Below are positions 43,578 through 52,989 of a stretch of 64,000 nucleotides of DNA, one piece after another. Source of the DNA: an uncultured Alphaproteobacteria bacterium (GTDB lineage Bacteria > Pseudomonadota > Alphaproteobacteria > RF32 > CAG-239); NCBI GenBank assembly GCA_944392275.1, contig CALXWA010000005.1, forward strand, positions 1-64,000, in the 5' to 3' direction. Both the position numbers and the translations under genes were made by a program. Positions within the stretch are counted from its first letter, which is position 1, and every line of letters starts with the position of its first letter. The notes beneath the pieces are model-generated. The model saw only the letters and a list, made by a program, of their open reading frames with translations. It had not been told where the DNA came from and did not search any database.

Positions 43578-44744
43578 ATGACGGATGATGATAAAAACAA
43601 TATTTCGGTAGATAACTTAAAATCTAAATTGAGCCGCTATGCCGGAACGGAGAAAAACGGAGATGAAGTGCGTTTTATTAAACGCAGTAACAGTGTGTCG
43701 TGGAATGCCGTCTCCCAACTAACCTCCGGTGAGGGATATGAGACTTCTGAAATTGATTTTGTCGGAAAGAATCTTGAAAACGGAAAATTTTCCGGTGAAA
43801 ATTTAGAAGGGGCCAGCTTTTCGGTGGCTAATTTAACCGGAGTGGATTTTTCGAATGCAAATTTGAAAAATGTTGATTTTTCGGGAGCTAATCTGACCGA
43901 TGCCAATTTGTCGGGGGCGGATTTAAGCGGAGCCATCTTGTCTGGGTCCGTTTTGTTGCGTACCAATTTTACCGGAGCCAAAATGCATGGTGTTCGGTTG
44001 ACCGATGCTGATTTGGAAAATGCCATTTTATTGGGGATTGATATTGATGATATCGGTTTGGAAGAATTACAGTCTTTGGTGGAATATTTGGCCAAGTATT
44101 ATCCCCACAAGCTTAATTTGGCAAAAATGAATTTGACAATGCTGGATTTGTCGCGAATTGATCTGAGTCAGGTTAATCTTCGCGGGGTGGATTTTAGAGG
44201 TTGTGATTTGACCGGGGTCAATATTATGGAACTTGATTTGAGTGAATGTATCATTACCCCAGAACAGATTGCTCAGGCTCTCGGGCGTGTTCCGAGCAAG
44301 GCTGAGTTGGCCCAAATTTTGGCTCCGAAAAAAAAGGATAAAAACAAACGGCAAGCACTGGATTTGTCTCGGATATTTTTGGATGACGGTCGTGAGTTCG
44401 GGGTTTTGGATTTGATTAACGGCGGTGAGATAAGTGTTGATACATTACTCAAGGTCGGTAAAAAAGTTTTTCGGCATCGGCCTGAAAAACCTCCTGTTAA
44501 AGATGAAGAGGCTTTGAAGCATATTAAGTCTGAAAAAGAAATGGAAGTTAAAAACCATAATCAGGAATTGCGTAAGACAATTGAAGCGTTTAAGGAGAAA
44601 AAACGCGAAGAGTATATTGAGAAGAAAAAAGTTCTTCAGCACGAAAATCAACAAAAGGAAGAACAGGATCATCAGCCAAAAGAAAATCATTCTTCTCGGG
44701 ATGTCTTTATTGCGGTCCGCGATCAGGGAAGAGGAAGGGACTAA
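43578..44744 (+). CDS. Pentapeptide-repeat protein with charged coiled-coil tail
   Basis: 388 residues, no signal. Two blocks of A(D/N)Lxx repeats form right-handed beta-helix coils: about 59-155 (NLENGKFSGENLEGASFSVA onwards) and 180-221. They are split by a helical insert (LEELQSLVEYLAKYYPHK). The rest is a linker and a Lys/Glu-rich helix (about 310-365). Pentapeptide proteins can act as DNA mimics or as effectors or scaffolds. Its place directly between the TolC-like and VirD4-like genes (nine bases before the latter) suggests a part in the same complex, which is inference. Confidence 0.8.
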   Translation: MTDDDKNNISVDNLKSKLSRYAGTEKNGDEVRFIKRSNSVSWNAVSQLTSGEGYETSEIDFVGKNLENGKFSGENLEGASFSVANLTGVDFSNANLKNVDFSGANLTDANLSGADLSGAILSGSVLLRTNFTGAKMHGVRLTDADLENAILLGIDIDDIGLEELQSLVEYLAKYYPHKLNLAKMNLTMLDLSRIDLSQVNLRGVDFRGCDLTGVNIMELDLSECIITPEQIAQALGRVPSKAELAQILAPKKKDKNKRQALDLSRIFLDDGREFGVLDLINGGEISVDTLLKVGKKVFRHRPEKPPVKDEEALKHIKSEKEMEVKNHNQELRKTIEAFKEKKREEYIEKKKVLQHENQQKEEQDHQPKENHSSRDVFIAVRDQGRGRD

Positions 44745-44753
44745 AACCAATCA

Positions 44754-47126
44754 ATGGGTGTTAAATTAAGTATTGAAAAGGAAGAAAATTTTAAAATTGC
44801 TCTTATAAAATTATTGGGCATTTTACTTCTTGCTTTTTTATGTTTTATGATTACCGCCGTTGTCATGTTGTCTCTTTCTTTGTTTATTCAGCATGGGTTT
44901 AGTGATAAGAGTTTTACTTTATTAGAAAAGTTTTTTACACGCTTAAAAGAAAATCCGTTGTTTTTATTTTCGGCTTATGGGCAATGGTGGTCTTTGTTTT
45001 TGCGGAGCATTGAGTTAAAGCGGTTTGTTATCAGCTTATATCCTCCGTTGCTTGCTCCGGTTGCGTCGTTGATTATTTTGGTTATGACCTATATTAAAAG
45101 TTCTTATTCTTTTTCATTGTGGTATGTTTTAAACCATCATTTTGCCAAAGAAAAAGATCTGGAAGAAATGAAATTATGCAATACCGGGATGATGGCTTTA
45201 GGGCGTTTTGGTGAGCATATTTTAGGCGTTCCGGGGACGGATTCCGTTTTGTGCTTTGGTGAGGCCGGCAGCGGTAAAACTTCCAGTGTGGCCATTCCTT
45301 CTATTTTATGTTCAGACAAGGCTTGTGTTTTAGCCGTTGATAACGATGCCGTTTTGGCGAAATATACTAGTGGTTATCGTTCTAAGTTGGGAAAGGTTTT
45401 TTATTTTAATTGGGATATGTCCGACGATCCGGAGAAGAAAAGCTATTATCCGCGGTGGAATCCGCTGGAATTAGATACGTTACCGCCTAAAGGAGAGGTT
45501 CGGGACGGGTATCTTAAATTTATTGCCAGTTATTTAGCCTCTTATGAGCAAAGTTTAAATAAGGATAATTATTGGGAATGGCTGACCTTTAAGGCATTAA
45601 CGTGTTTTTTGCAGTTTTTGGTTTGCAAAATTTCGCAAGCGATTGCTAACGATTATTTTTTATCGGCAATTATTGAAAAAGGTCGTTTAAGTAAAGATGA
45701 AAAAGATACGCTGTTGAGCTATTATGTTCTAATGCCGCCTCAATATTCTGAAGAGGCCATTGTTAACATTAATCAAGAAAAATTGACACCGGATGATTAT
45801 TTGCCGATTGGAAGTTGGGAGGGAATCCCGTCCCCGTGGCAGGGAAAAGATTTGTGTTTGAGTATGCTTTCCGATTGGGTACTTAAAAACTATTTGAAAG
45901 AAAAAAATCTTAAAGAAAATAAGGGGGATTGTCGTCGGTGGCTGGAAGCTTTGATGCTTGAGGCTAAATTATTTAACTATGGAAATGATGTTTTAAGCGG
46001 TTTGCAACAACTAGTTTATTTGTCGGCAAAGCAAAGAGAAATTATTTTTCCGATGATTTTAAAACCCTTGATGATTTTTAGAAACGCAATTATTCGCGAA
46101 AGAACCAGCAGCAGCGATTTTAAAATGTCGATGTTAAAAGGAATTCGAAATCCAGAAACACGGCATATGGAGCCGGTTACCGTTTATTCAACCGCAAATA
46201 CCAAAAGTACAAAATTTATCAGCCGACTTTTTATCGAAACGGCTTTGCGGCAAAGCCACGGCAATGCTTCTTACGGAGGCAAAGGAAGCGGGTGTCCGTT
46301 GTTGGTGGTAATGGATGATGTCGGGCAGATGTTGCGAATCCGTAGTTTGGTTCCGACTTTGCAAAAAGCAAAAGCCCGGAATATTTCCTTTTTGTTGTTG
46401 TGTAACAGCTTGTATAATTTTGAACATGTATACGGAAAAGAAGTTTTGGAAGAATTGGTCGCGGCAACAAACTATAAAATTGTGATGGCCGAAAATAATA
46501 TGAAGTTGAGCAAACAACTTAATAAGCTGGCAGTTTTTGGAACAAAATCCGTGCAAATTCCCGTTCACCAAAAAATGCAGCTTATTAAATCAAGTAAGGT
46601 GTATACCAATTCGGTTTATTATTATCGATTGGCCCAAGAGCTCCAAGCCAAAAGAAATTTAAAAATCGAGACCAAAGGATACCAAGTGGTTTTGGTAGAG
46701 GGCTATTATAACTGTCCGATTTTGGCGAAAAACGTTCACTATTTGAAAGATAGTGAATTTAAGGAAAAATCGTTGGTTAATGCCTGCTATTTCTTAGATG
46801 AAAATCTGGTTCAAAAAAGGAGTGTTCAAGATACACAGATTCCGAGTTTGGACGATGTTTTTCATGACATTAATACCGGAGCCGATGATGAAACCGAGCT
46901 TAGCCGCTATATGAATATTGCGTATGATGAAGCGATTGATAAAGTCCATGATGCCAAAGACAAAACCACTGTTTTGAGCGAAGATATTTCCAGCCGTTGG
47001 AAGAAAACGGAACCTCATTTGCCGCAAAAGACATCGTTTAAAACTACAGATGAAGACTGGTGGATGAGTGAAGATGCTTTTAATGAATCTTCTTCTGATA
47101 ATCTGAACCCGTTTGATAAAAAATAA
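44754..47126 (+). CDS. VirD4/TraG-like type IV coupling ATPase, standalone
   Basis: 790 residues. Membrane helices lie at about 15-47 and 95-115, followed by the ATPase. Walker A is GEAGSGKTS (169-177). WNPLEL follows, as in VirD4 (FNPL). Walker B is LLVVMDDVGQM, with Asp-Asp in place of the usual Asp-Glu. The sensor-like region (FLLLCNSLYNFEHVYGKE, then YKIVMAENN) matches the end of TraG/VirD4 proteins. An all-alpha insert lies between. The C-terminal 100 residues are acidic and low in structure. No virB, relaxase or transfer gene is near, so it is not an obvious conjugation system. Confidence 0.82.
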   Translation: MGVKLSIEKEENFKIALIKLLGILLLAFLCFMITAVVMLSLSLFIQHGFSDKSFTLLEKFFTRLKENPLFLFSAYGQWWSLFLRSIELKRFVISLYPPLLAPVASLIILVMTYIKSSYSFSLWYVLNHHFAKEKDLEEMKLCNTGMMALGRFGEHILGVPGTDSVLCFGEAGSGKTSSVAIPSILCSDKACVLAVDNDAVLAKYTSGYRSKLGKVFYFNWDMSDDPEKKSYYPRWNPLELDTLPPKGEVRDGYLKFIASYLASYEQSLNKDNYWEWLTFKALTCFLQFLVCKISQAIANDYFLSAIIEKGRLSKDEKDTLLSYYVLMPPQYSEEAIVNINQEKLTPDDYLPIGSWEGIPSPWQGKDLCLSMLSDWVLKNYLKEKNLKENKGDCRRWLEALMLEAKLFNYGNDVLSGLQQLVYLSAKQREIIFPMILKPLMIFRNAIIRERTSSSDFKMSMLKGIRNPETRHMEPVTVYSTANTKSTKFISRLFIETALRQSHGNASYGGKGSGCPLLVVMDDVGQMLRIRSLVPTLQKAKARNISFLLLCNSLYNFEHVYGKEVLEELVAATNYKIVMAENNMKLSKQLNKLAVFGTKSVQIPVHQKMQLIKSSKVYTNSVYYYRLAQELQAKRNLKIETKGYQVVLVEGYYNCPILAKNVHYLKDSEFKEKSLVNACYFLDENLVQKRSVQDTQIPSLDDVFHDINTGADDETELSRYMNIAYDEAIDKVHDAKDKTTVLSEDISSRWKKTEPHLPQKTSFKTTDEDWWMSEDAFNESSSDNLNPFDKK

Positions 47127-47190
47127 CATTTTCTTTTGAAATAAAATTTGCTATTCTCGGGAAAATTGTAAAAAACGAATCGGTGTAAGG

Positions 47191-48510
47191 ATGGAAGAAA
47201 CTCTTTTTTCTGCAAAGATAAAACGCCCACTGGCGGATCGGTTAAGACCCCAAACTTTGGATGAAGTTGTCGGGCAAGACCATGTCGTTGGTGAACAAGC
47301 ACCGCTCGGACGCATGGTCCGATCGGGAAAAATTACATCCTTTATTTTGTGGGGACCTCCCGGGTGCGGAAAAACGACCATTGCCCGCTTGATTGCCGAA
47401 CATACTAATTTGTATTTTGAACAAATTTCTGCCGTATTTTCCGGTGTGGCTGATTTAAAAAGAGTTTTTCAATATGCTCAGGAAAGAAGAGCTAATCAGG
47501 GTAAGGGAACGTTACTCTTTGTTGATGAAATCCATCGTTTTAACAAGTCTCAGCAAGATGGTTTTTTACCCTATGTTGAAGACGGAACGATTATTTTGGT
47601 TGGTGCAACAACGGAAAATCCGTCGTTTGAGCTCAATGCCGCTTTGTTGTCAAGATGCCAGGTTTTTGTTTTAAATCGTTTAAGTGAAGAAAATTTTGAA
47701 GAACTGTTGTGTCGGGCTGAAAAAGAAGAGGGCAGAAAACTTCCGGTTGATGATGAGGCTCGTGCTTTTATGAAAAGTGTGGCGGATGGAGATGGTCGCT
47801 ATATTTTGAATTTGGCCGAAAGTGTTTGGAACTATGCACAGCCTGGAGAAATTTTTGATAAAGATAATATTATGAAGATTATTCGCTCTCGGGCACCTAT
47901 CTATGACAAAGGGCGAGACGGGCATTATAATCTTATTTCAGCCGTCCATAAATCTTTGCGAGGTTCGGATGTGGATGCGGCTTTGTATTGGGTTGCTCGG
48001 ATGTTAGAGGCCGGAGAAGACCCAAAATATATTTTCCGCCGGCTGACACGCTTTGCCGTAGAAGATGTTTCTTTGGCTGAGCCTAATGCCGTGACGCAAG
48101 CGATTGCTTGTTGGCAGACTTATGAGCGATTGGGATCTCCGGAAGGGGATTTGGCGTTGATGCAGTTGACGGCTTATTTGGCAACTGCTCCAAAATCGGT
48201 CGGGGTTTATAAGGCGATGCATAAGGCTCGGGCTCTGGCAAAGGCAACCGGGTCTCTTATGCCTCCGAAAAATATTTTGAATGCTCCGACAAAACTGATG
48301 CGTGATTTAGGATATAATGAAGGATATGAGTATGATCCTGATTGTGAAGACGGATTTTCCGGAGCTAATTATTTTCCGGACGGAATGCGGCGGCAAAAAT
48401 TATATTATCCGGTTGATCGCGGGTTTGAGAGAGAAATTAAAAAAAGAATCGAGTATTTTGATAAACTTCGGATTGAAAAACAAAGAGCAAAGGGAATAAA
48501 AAATGATTAG
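47191..48510 (+). CDS. rarA: Replication-associated recombination protein A
   Basis: 439 residues, an AAA+ clamp-loader-like ATPase of the RarA/MgsA/WRNIP1 family. PLADRLRPQTLDEVVGQDHV opens it, then Walker A GPPGCGKTT, Walker B LLFVDEIHRFNKSQQD and sensor ATTENPSFELNAALLSRC. The C-terminal tetramerisation part has APTKLMRDLGYNEGYEYDPD. It acts at stalled forks. GGAATAAAAAATG links it to crcB, which overlaps its 3' end by eight bases. Confidence 0.97.
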   Translation: MEETLFSAKIKRPLADRLRPQTLDEVVGQDHVVGEQAPLGRMVRSGKITSFILWGPPGCGKTTIARLIAEHTNLYFEQISAVFSGVADLKRVFQYAQERRANQGKGTLLFVDEIHRFNKSQQDGFLPYVEDGTIILVGATTENPSFELNAALLSRCQVFVLNRLSEENFEELLCRAEKEEGRKLPVDDEARAFMKSVADGDGRYILNLAESVWNYAQPGEIFDKDNIMKIIRSRAPIYDKGRDGHYNLISAVHKSLRGSDVDAALYWVARMLEAGEDPKYIFRRLTRFAVEDVSLAEPNAVTQAIACWQTYERLGSPEGDLALMQLTAYLATAPKSVGVYKAMHKARALAKATGSLMPPKNILNAPTKLMRDLGYNEGYEYDPDCEDGFSGANYFPDGMRRQKLYYPVDRGFEREIKKRIEYFDKLRIEKQRAKGIKND

Positions 48511-48865
48511 TTGTTTTGGGGTGTTTTTAGGAGGCGGAATCGGAGCCTTGTTACGGCATTTGCTTTGTCTTAAGATTGGCGGGCATTGGGCTGTTATGTT
48601 TGTTAATCTTTTAGGAGCTTTGCTTATTGGGGTTGCTTTTCAGTTCTTTTTGGATCGGGCAGAGATGAGACCGGAAATCCGCGCTTTTGTTATTACCGGA
48701 ATTTTAGGTGGTTTTACAACTTTTTCAACCTATATGTTGGATTTTGGAAATTTGGTAACCTCTCAAAAAGCCGGAGAAGCCTTCTTTTATTTGTTGGGCT
48801 CTTTGGGTATTGGTATTTTGTTTTTGTTTTCCGGAATGAAACTTGGTCGTTTTTGGTTTAGTTGA
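48503..48865 (+). CDS. crcB: Fluoride ion channel CrcB/FluC
   Basis: 120 residues with four membrane helices. Family landmarks: GGGIGALLRHLL in helix 1, FVNLLGALLIG in helix 2 (the pore Asn), and GGFTTFSTYMLDF in helix 3 with the fluoride-contacting Phe/Thr/Ser track. It works as a dual-topology dimer exporting fluoride. It overlaps rarA by eight bases and is thus translationally coupled to it. I saw no fluoride riboswitch. Confidence 0.95.
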   Translation: MISCFGVFLGGGIGALLRHLLCLKIGGHWAVMFVNLLGALLIGVAFQFFLDRAEMRPEIRAFVITGILGGFTTFSTYMLDFGNLVTSQKAGEAFFYLLGSLGIGILFLFSGMKLGRFWFS

Positions 48866-49021
48866 TATTGGTTGTCGTGTAAAAGGAATCAATGTATCCG
48901 AGTATTTTATTATCAAAACCATAATCTTTGGGGAGATTGTGGTTTTTGTTTTTTTAAACATTTTGTTGTAAATTAGATGCGATTAAATTAAACTGACAAC
49001 AGTTTGGGGTAAGGAGTATTG

Positions 49022-49954
49022 ATGTCAGGTGTTAAAATAATAAAGATTAAATCTGAAGATGACGGAATGCGGCTAAACCGTTGGTTTTTGCGTGAATATC
49101 CGGGGCTGAGCTTGGCTAGACTGCAAAAACTTTTGCGGACAAAACAGATTAAGGTGGATGGAAAAAGGGCGGAGACCTCTACCAAACTTGTAGCCGGGCA
49201 GGAAATGAGACTGCCTCCTTTAGATAATGAAAAAATATCAGACGAGAGACAGAGGTCTTCTTTTGAATATGACGAAAGTTATGTTTTGTCGTTAGTCTTG
49301 TATAAGAATAAGGATCTTATTGCCATAAACAAACCTTCCGGTTTGGCGGTACAAGGCGGAAGCGGAACGGTTCGTCATGTTGATGGGATGTTAGATGCTT
49401 TGAAATTTGAGAATGACGAACGTCCTAAGTTGGTCCACCGGATTGATAAAGATACGAGCGGGGTATTGATTTTGGCAAGGAATCGAAAAAGTGCCGAGTT
49501 ATTAACGAAGGCATTTCGAGAAAAAAATTTGCATAAAACTTATTTGGCTTTGGTCCGTGGTTGTCCATCTAAAAAAAGTGGTGAAATTAAAGCTCCGCTT
49601 GAAAAAAACGGAGAAAAAATGGCTGTTCTTCCCCAAGGAAAGCCGGCGGTTACGAGCTATCATGTTCTTGATGAGGTGGGGAAAAAATTTGCTTTGGTCG
49701 AGGCATCTCCTTTAACGGGAAGAACCCACCAAATTCGGGCTCATTTGGAATATATCGGTTGCCCGATTGTGGGGGATAGCAAATATTTTGGTGAGAAAAG
49801 GGAGAGAATAGCTGGTCTGAAAGATAAACTTTATTTGCATGCATACAAAATTGATTTATCGGAGATATATAATAAAAAGTTGGTTATCTCGGCTCCGGTG
49901 CCGGAGTATTTCCACGAAGCGTTTCAAACTTTAGGAATTGAGTTTAAGGAGTAA
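49022..49954 (+). CDS. rluC: RluA-family pseudouridine synthase (RluC-like)
   Basis: 310 residues from ATG 49022, with AAGGAG five bases upstream (a TTG at 49019 is too close). An S4 RNA-binding domain (about 14-60, MRLNRWFLREYPGLSLARLQ) precedes the catalytic domain with Asp in LVHRIDKDTSGVLILARN and GRTHQIRAHLEYIGCPIVGD. RluC modifies 23S rRNA positions 955, 2504 and 2580. RluC is the likeliest subgroup in alphaproteobacteria next to ATP12, though RluD-like activity is not excluded. Confidence 0.92.
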   Translation: MSGVKIIKIKSEDDGMRLNRWFLREYPGLSLARLQKLLRTKQIKVDGKRAETSTKLVAGQEMRLPPLDNEKISDERQRSSFEYDESYVLSLVLYKNKDLIAINKPSGLAVQGGSGTVRHVDGMLDALKFENDERPKLVHRIDKDTSGVLILARNRKSAELLTKAFREKNLHKTYLALVRGCPSKKSGEIKAPLEKNGEKMAVLPQGKPAVTSYHVLDEVGKKFALVEASPLTGRTHQIRAHLEYIGCPIVGDSKYFGEKRERIAGLKDKLYLHAYKIDLSEIYNKKLVISAPVPEYFHEAFQTLGIEFKE

Positions 49955-49957
49955 AAG

Positions 49958-52111
49958 ATGAGGATGGTCAAAAAATTTGCATCTGTTGTGTTTAGCCTGA
50001 TTATTATCTTAGCTATCGGCGGATATGTTGCGGTCAGAAATTTTGATTTGAACAAATATAAATCCTATGCAACAGAATTGGTTGAACGAGAGTTGGGGCG
50101 AAAGTTAACCATTGCCGGAGATGCCAGTTTGGGTATTTCTTTGGTGCCGACGATTATCATCAACGATGTTCAGTTATCTAATCCTTCTTGGGCTCAATTT
50201 GAAAATATGCTTTCGGTTGAACAAATTGAAGTTAAATTTGCTATTTTACCGTTGTTGCATAAGCAAATTGTGATTGATAAAATTAATTTAATTCGTCCTG
50301 AAATTTATTTGGAAAGAAGTGCTCAAGGGGAAAATAGCTGGAATTTTTCTTCGGCAGGTGCGTCCAGCTCAGCCTCTGCAGCGGCTCCGGCTCAAACAGC
50401 TGCGGTAGGCGACAATCTTCAAAACACTCTAACGGTTCAAAAATCGGTTGAGGCTAATCCGGCTGCGGCAATGTTGGCCGGTTTTGCGGCAAAGAGCGTT
50501 ACCATTGAAAACGGATTGGTCCAATATTATGATGCCACCAACCAAGCCCAAAGCATTTTGCAAATTAATAATATTGCAATGCAGGCTCCTTCTGCAAATG
50601 AAGATATGAACGCTGATTTTGATGTGGTCTATAATCAAGAGGAGATAAAGGGCTCATTGCACTTGGGTTCTTTAAATATGTTGTTGGCAAATCAGGAACC
50701 TTATCCGTTTGATTTAACGACAACGGTTTTGGGGATTGATGCCGAGCTTAGCGGTAGTGTGGTTGATTTGATGAATGAGCCGCGTTATGCTTTTGAGGCT
50801 AATCTTTATAATCCGGCCGGAAATCAAAATGCACCGGAAACAACGTTGCAAGCTCTTGTGAACGGCGATACTCAAAAAGCCGAGGCAGAGATTAAGGTTT
50901 TGAATATTGTTAATAATTTGATTACCGGTACGGTTTCTGCTACCTGGAGTACTAATGTTCCGCAAATTGGGGCGGTTTTGAAAAGTGATGTTCTGAACTT
51001 GCAAAACTTTCGTTCGGAGAGTAATTTTGCTTTGAATATGCCGTCTTTTGTTGCAGAAGCACAGGCCTTAGAATATGTTCCGGATAAGGCTATTCCCTAT
51101 GCCTTGATGAAGCAAGTCAATGCTAATGTTGATCTTAGTGTTGGTAAATTGCAAATCAATCCGCAAATGCAGATGGAAAATGTGTCCGTTAAAGCGGATT
51201 TGAAAAATGGTTTGTTAAAAATTTCACCCTTAAAAGCTCAATTGGGTGGTGGTTCTTTGCAAGCCGACGCCGAAGTTAATGCCAGTCGAAAAACGGTTAA
51301 TTTGAAAGCGGTTGGGCAAAACATTATTGTACAAAATGTTTATAGCGGTTTGTTGGCTCAGGGAGATAATTTTGGTATTGAAAAAGGCGGACGTTTTGAT
51401 TTTGATATTAATCTTAGCGGTCAAGGGGCAACGTATCGGCAATTGGTCAACAGTTTTAACGGCTCTGTCATTGGAATTGGCGGAGAATCAACCGTACAGA
51501 CCGGAAAACTTCAGTTTATGGCGGGTAATTTTATTTCTCAATTATTATCGGCATTAAATATAGACCGGTCCAAGTATAAAAATGTTGATTTAACGTGTGC
51601 CGTCGTACGGGCCGATATTACCAACGGCAAAGCTCGTTTCCCTAAGGGAATAGTTTTTAATGCTAAACAGTTATCCCTTGTGGCGGATGGAACTTTGGAT
51701 TTAAATAATGACAAAATTGATTTTGCCGTTCGTCCGTTTTCTGGCAAGTTGGTTGATACAAACGTGGCACAAGCTTTAGCTTCTTTTGTTAAGATAGAAG
51801 GGACGCTTCAAGATCCTAAGGTAAGAATTAATGATAAGGAAGCCTTAAAAGCCCTTGTCGGGGTGGCAGCCTCGGGAGGTACGACGTATTTAGGGTCAAA
51901 ACTGTTATTGGATGCGGATAATTCTCCTTGTTATACGGCTTTAATTGGTACGCCCTATGCCTCTCGTTTCCCTAAGCCGACGGGCGTGAGTGCGGATACA
52001 CAAGCTGTTTATAATGGGGCTGAGAAAGCCGTAGATAAAAGCTTGAATGATCTGAAAGATGCGGCCAATGGTTTGTTGGATTCCGTTAAAGCTTTTGGCA
52101 AAAGAAAGTAA
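49958..52111 (+). CDS. AsmA-family envelope protein
   Basis: 717 residues, anchored by one N-terminal membrane helix (about 8-25). The AsmA N-domain follows: ERELGRKLTIAGDASLGISL, VPTIIINDVQLSNPSW and LPLLHKQIVIDKINLIRPEI. A Ser/Ala-rich linker lies near 130-150, then beta-rich repeats. The C-terminal conserved part has FPKGIVFNAKQLSLVADGTL and DFAVRPFSGKLVDTN. These proteins belong to the repeating beta-groove group thought to carry lipids across the periplasm. It starts three bases after rluC and is followed after six bases by the ATP12-like gene. Confidence 0.92.
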   Translation: MRMVKKFASVVFSLIIILAIGGYVAVRNFDLNKYKSYATELVERELGRKLTIAGDASLGISLVPTIIINDVQLSNPSWAQFENMLSVEQIEVKFAILPLLHKQIVIDKINLIRPEIYLERSAQGENSWNFSSAGASSSASAAAPAQTAAVGDNLQNTLTVQKSVEANPAAAMLAGFAAKSVTIENGLVQYYDATNQAQSILQINNIAMQAPSANEDMNADFDVVYNQEEIKGSLHLGSLNMLLANQEPYPFDLTTTVLGIDAELSGSVVDLMNEPRYAFEANLYNPAGNQNAPETTLQALVNGDTQKAEAEIKVLNIVNNLITGTVSATWSTNVPQIGAVLKSDVLNLQNFRSESNFALNMPSFVAEAQALEYVPDKAIPYALMKQVNANVDLSVGKLQINPQMQMENVSVKADLKNGLLKISPLKAQLGGGSLQADAEVNASRKTVNLKAVGQNIIVQNVYSGLLAQGDNFGIEKGGRFDFDINLSGQGATYRQLVNSFNGSVIGIGGESTVQTGKLQFMAGNFISQLLSALNIDRSKYKNVDLTCAVVRADITNGKARFPKGIVFNAKQLSLVADGTLDLNNDKIDFAVRPFSGKLVDTNVAQALASFVKIEGTLQDPKVRINDKEALKALVGVAASGGTTYLGSKLLLDADNSPCYTALIGTPYASRFPKPTGVSADTQAVYNGAEKAVDKSLNDLKDAANGLLDSVKAFGKRK

Positions 52112-52117
52112 GCTACT

Positions 52118-52618
52118 ATGATTGAAGACTTGCAGAAAATGTTAAAGGAAATTCCGGAACAAAGATCGCTTATTTTGGATAAGTTGGTGGAATTTTCTTT
52201 AACGGATATGATGTTGTTTTGGGGACAGAACAAAGAATTGGTTGCACAGCAAGAAAAAATTTGGGGTCCTTTGTTGCAATGGGTTGAACAAGAGTTTGAT
52301 ACCAAATTAAAGACAACACAAAATTTAGATGTGCCGGAACAAGATCAAAAGTTGGCGTATCGTCTTAATTTTGAGTTGCAAAAATTATCTGATCGACAAT
52401 TGGTTGCTTTTTATGCCATGGCTTTACGCACCCGGTCGGTTTTGTTGGCATTGGCTTTTGTTAAGGGGAAAATTAATGCTCAAGAGGCTTTTCAAGCTGC
52501 CGCGTTAGAGGAAATTTGGCAGGCCGAAAAATGGGGCAAGGATGAAGAAGCCGAAAGCCGGCGTCAAACAATGCGGCAAGAACTGGAAGAAATTCAGGAC
52601 TTTTTGTATCATGAATGA
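52118..52618 (+). CDS. Short ATP12-like F1-ATPase assembly chaperone
   Basis: 166 residues. The second half matches the ATP12 (ATPAF2) family: LNFELQKLSDRQLVAFYAMA, VLLALAFVKGKINAQEAFQA and the diagnostic EEIWQAEKWGKDEEAESRRQ. The family is usually about 240 residues. The N-terminal beta domain seems missing, replaced by a short helix, so this is a truncated or reduced form. ATP12 chaperones the F1 alpha subunit. Its neighbours rluC and an acylphosphatase fit an alphaproteobacterial setting, where rluC and ATP12 often sit together. It overlaps acyP by eight bases. Confidence 0.8.
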   Translation: MIEDLQKMLKEIPEQRSLILDKLVEFSLTDMMLFWGQNKELVAQQEKIWGPLLQWVEQEFDTKLKTTQNLDVPEQDQKLAYRLNFELQKLSDRQLVAFYAMALRTRSVLLALAFVKGKINAQEAFQAAALEEIWQAEKWGKDEEAESRRQTMRQELEEIQDFLYHE

Positions 52619-52907
52619 GAAAAAAGAGGTCTATATTAAGATTAAGGGGCGGGTGCAAGGCATTGGTTTTCGCCGTTGGGCCGTCAGCAAAGCCGAAGAG
52701 ATTGGAGAAATCTCCGGTTGGGTTACAAATGCGGTGGATGGTAGTGTTGAGATACGCATGAGCGGTCCGGAAAAAAATTTGGATGAAATGATTTTGGCTT
52801 GCCATAAGGGACCCATGTTTGCCCGTGTTGATAAGGTTGAATTTGTCGTCGGGCGGATTAGCTCCTTTTTGCCTCCGGTTACGGAAGGTGTTTTTCGGAG
52901 AGTGTAA
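52611..52907 (+). CDS. acyP: Acylphosphatase
   Basis: 98 residues from ATG 52611, overlapping the stop of the preceding gene; the frame open back to 52542 is only overlap. The active-site loop is GRVQGIGFRRWAV, with the catalytic Arg, and the Asn is in ISGWVTNAVDGSVEIRMSG. It hydrolyses carboxyl-phosphate bonds such as those of carbamoyl-phosphate. Length matches the family. Confidence 0.95.
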   Translation: MNEKKEVYIKIKGRVQGIGFRRWAVSKAEEIGEISGWVTNAVDGSVEIRMSGPEKNLDEMILACHKGPMFARVDKVEFVVGRISSFLPPVTEGVFRRV

Positions 52908-52989
52908 GCGGATTATATAGCCCAATTTACTAATTGTTTTTTGCGGTTTGTTTCTTACTTTAAAAATGTCAATTTTTAAGGAGGAAGAA

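Noticed and set aside
44754..47126. A conjugative or integrative element around the VirD4-like gene
   Set aside because: There is no relaxase, integrase, virB gene, att repeat or composition change beside it; housekeeping genes flank it on both sides.
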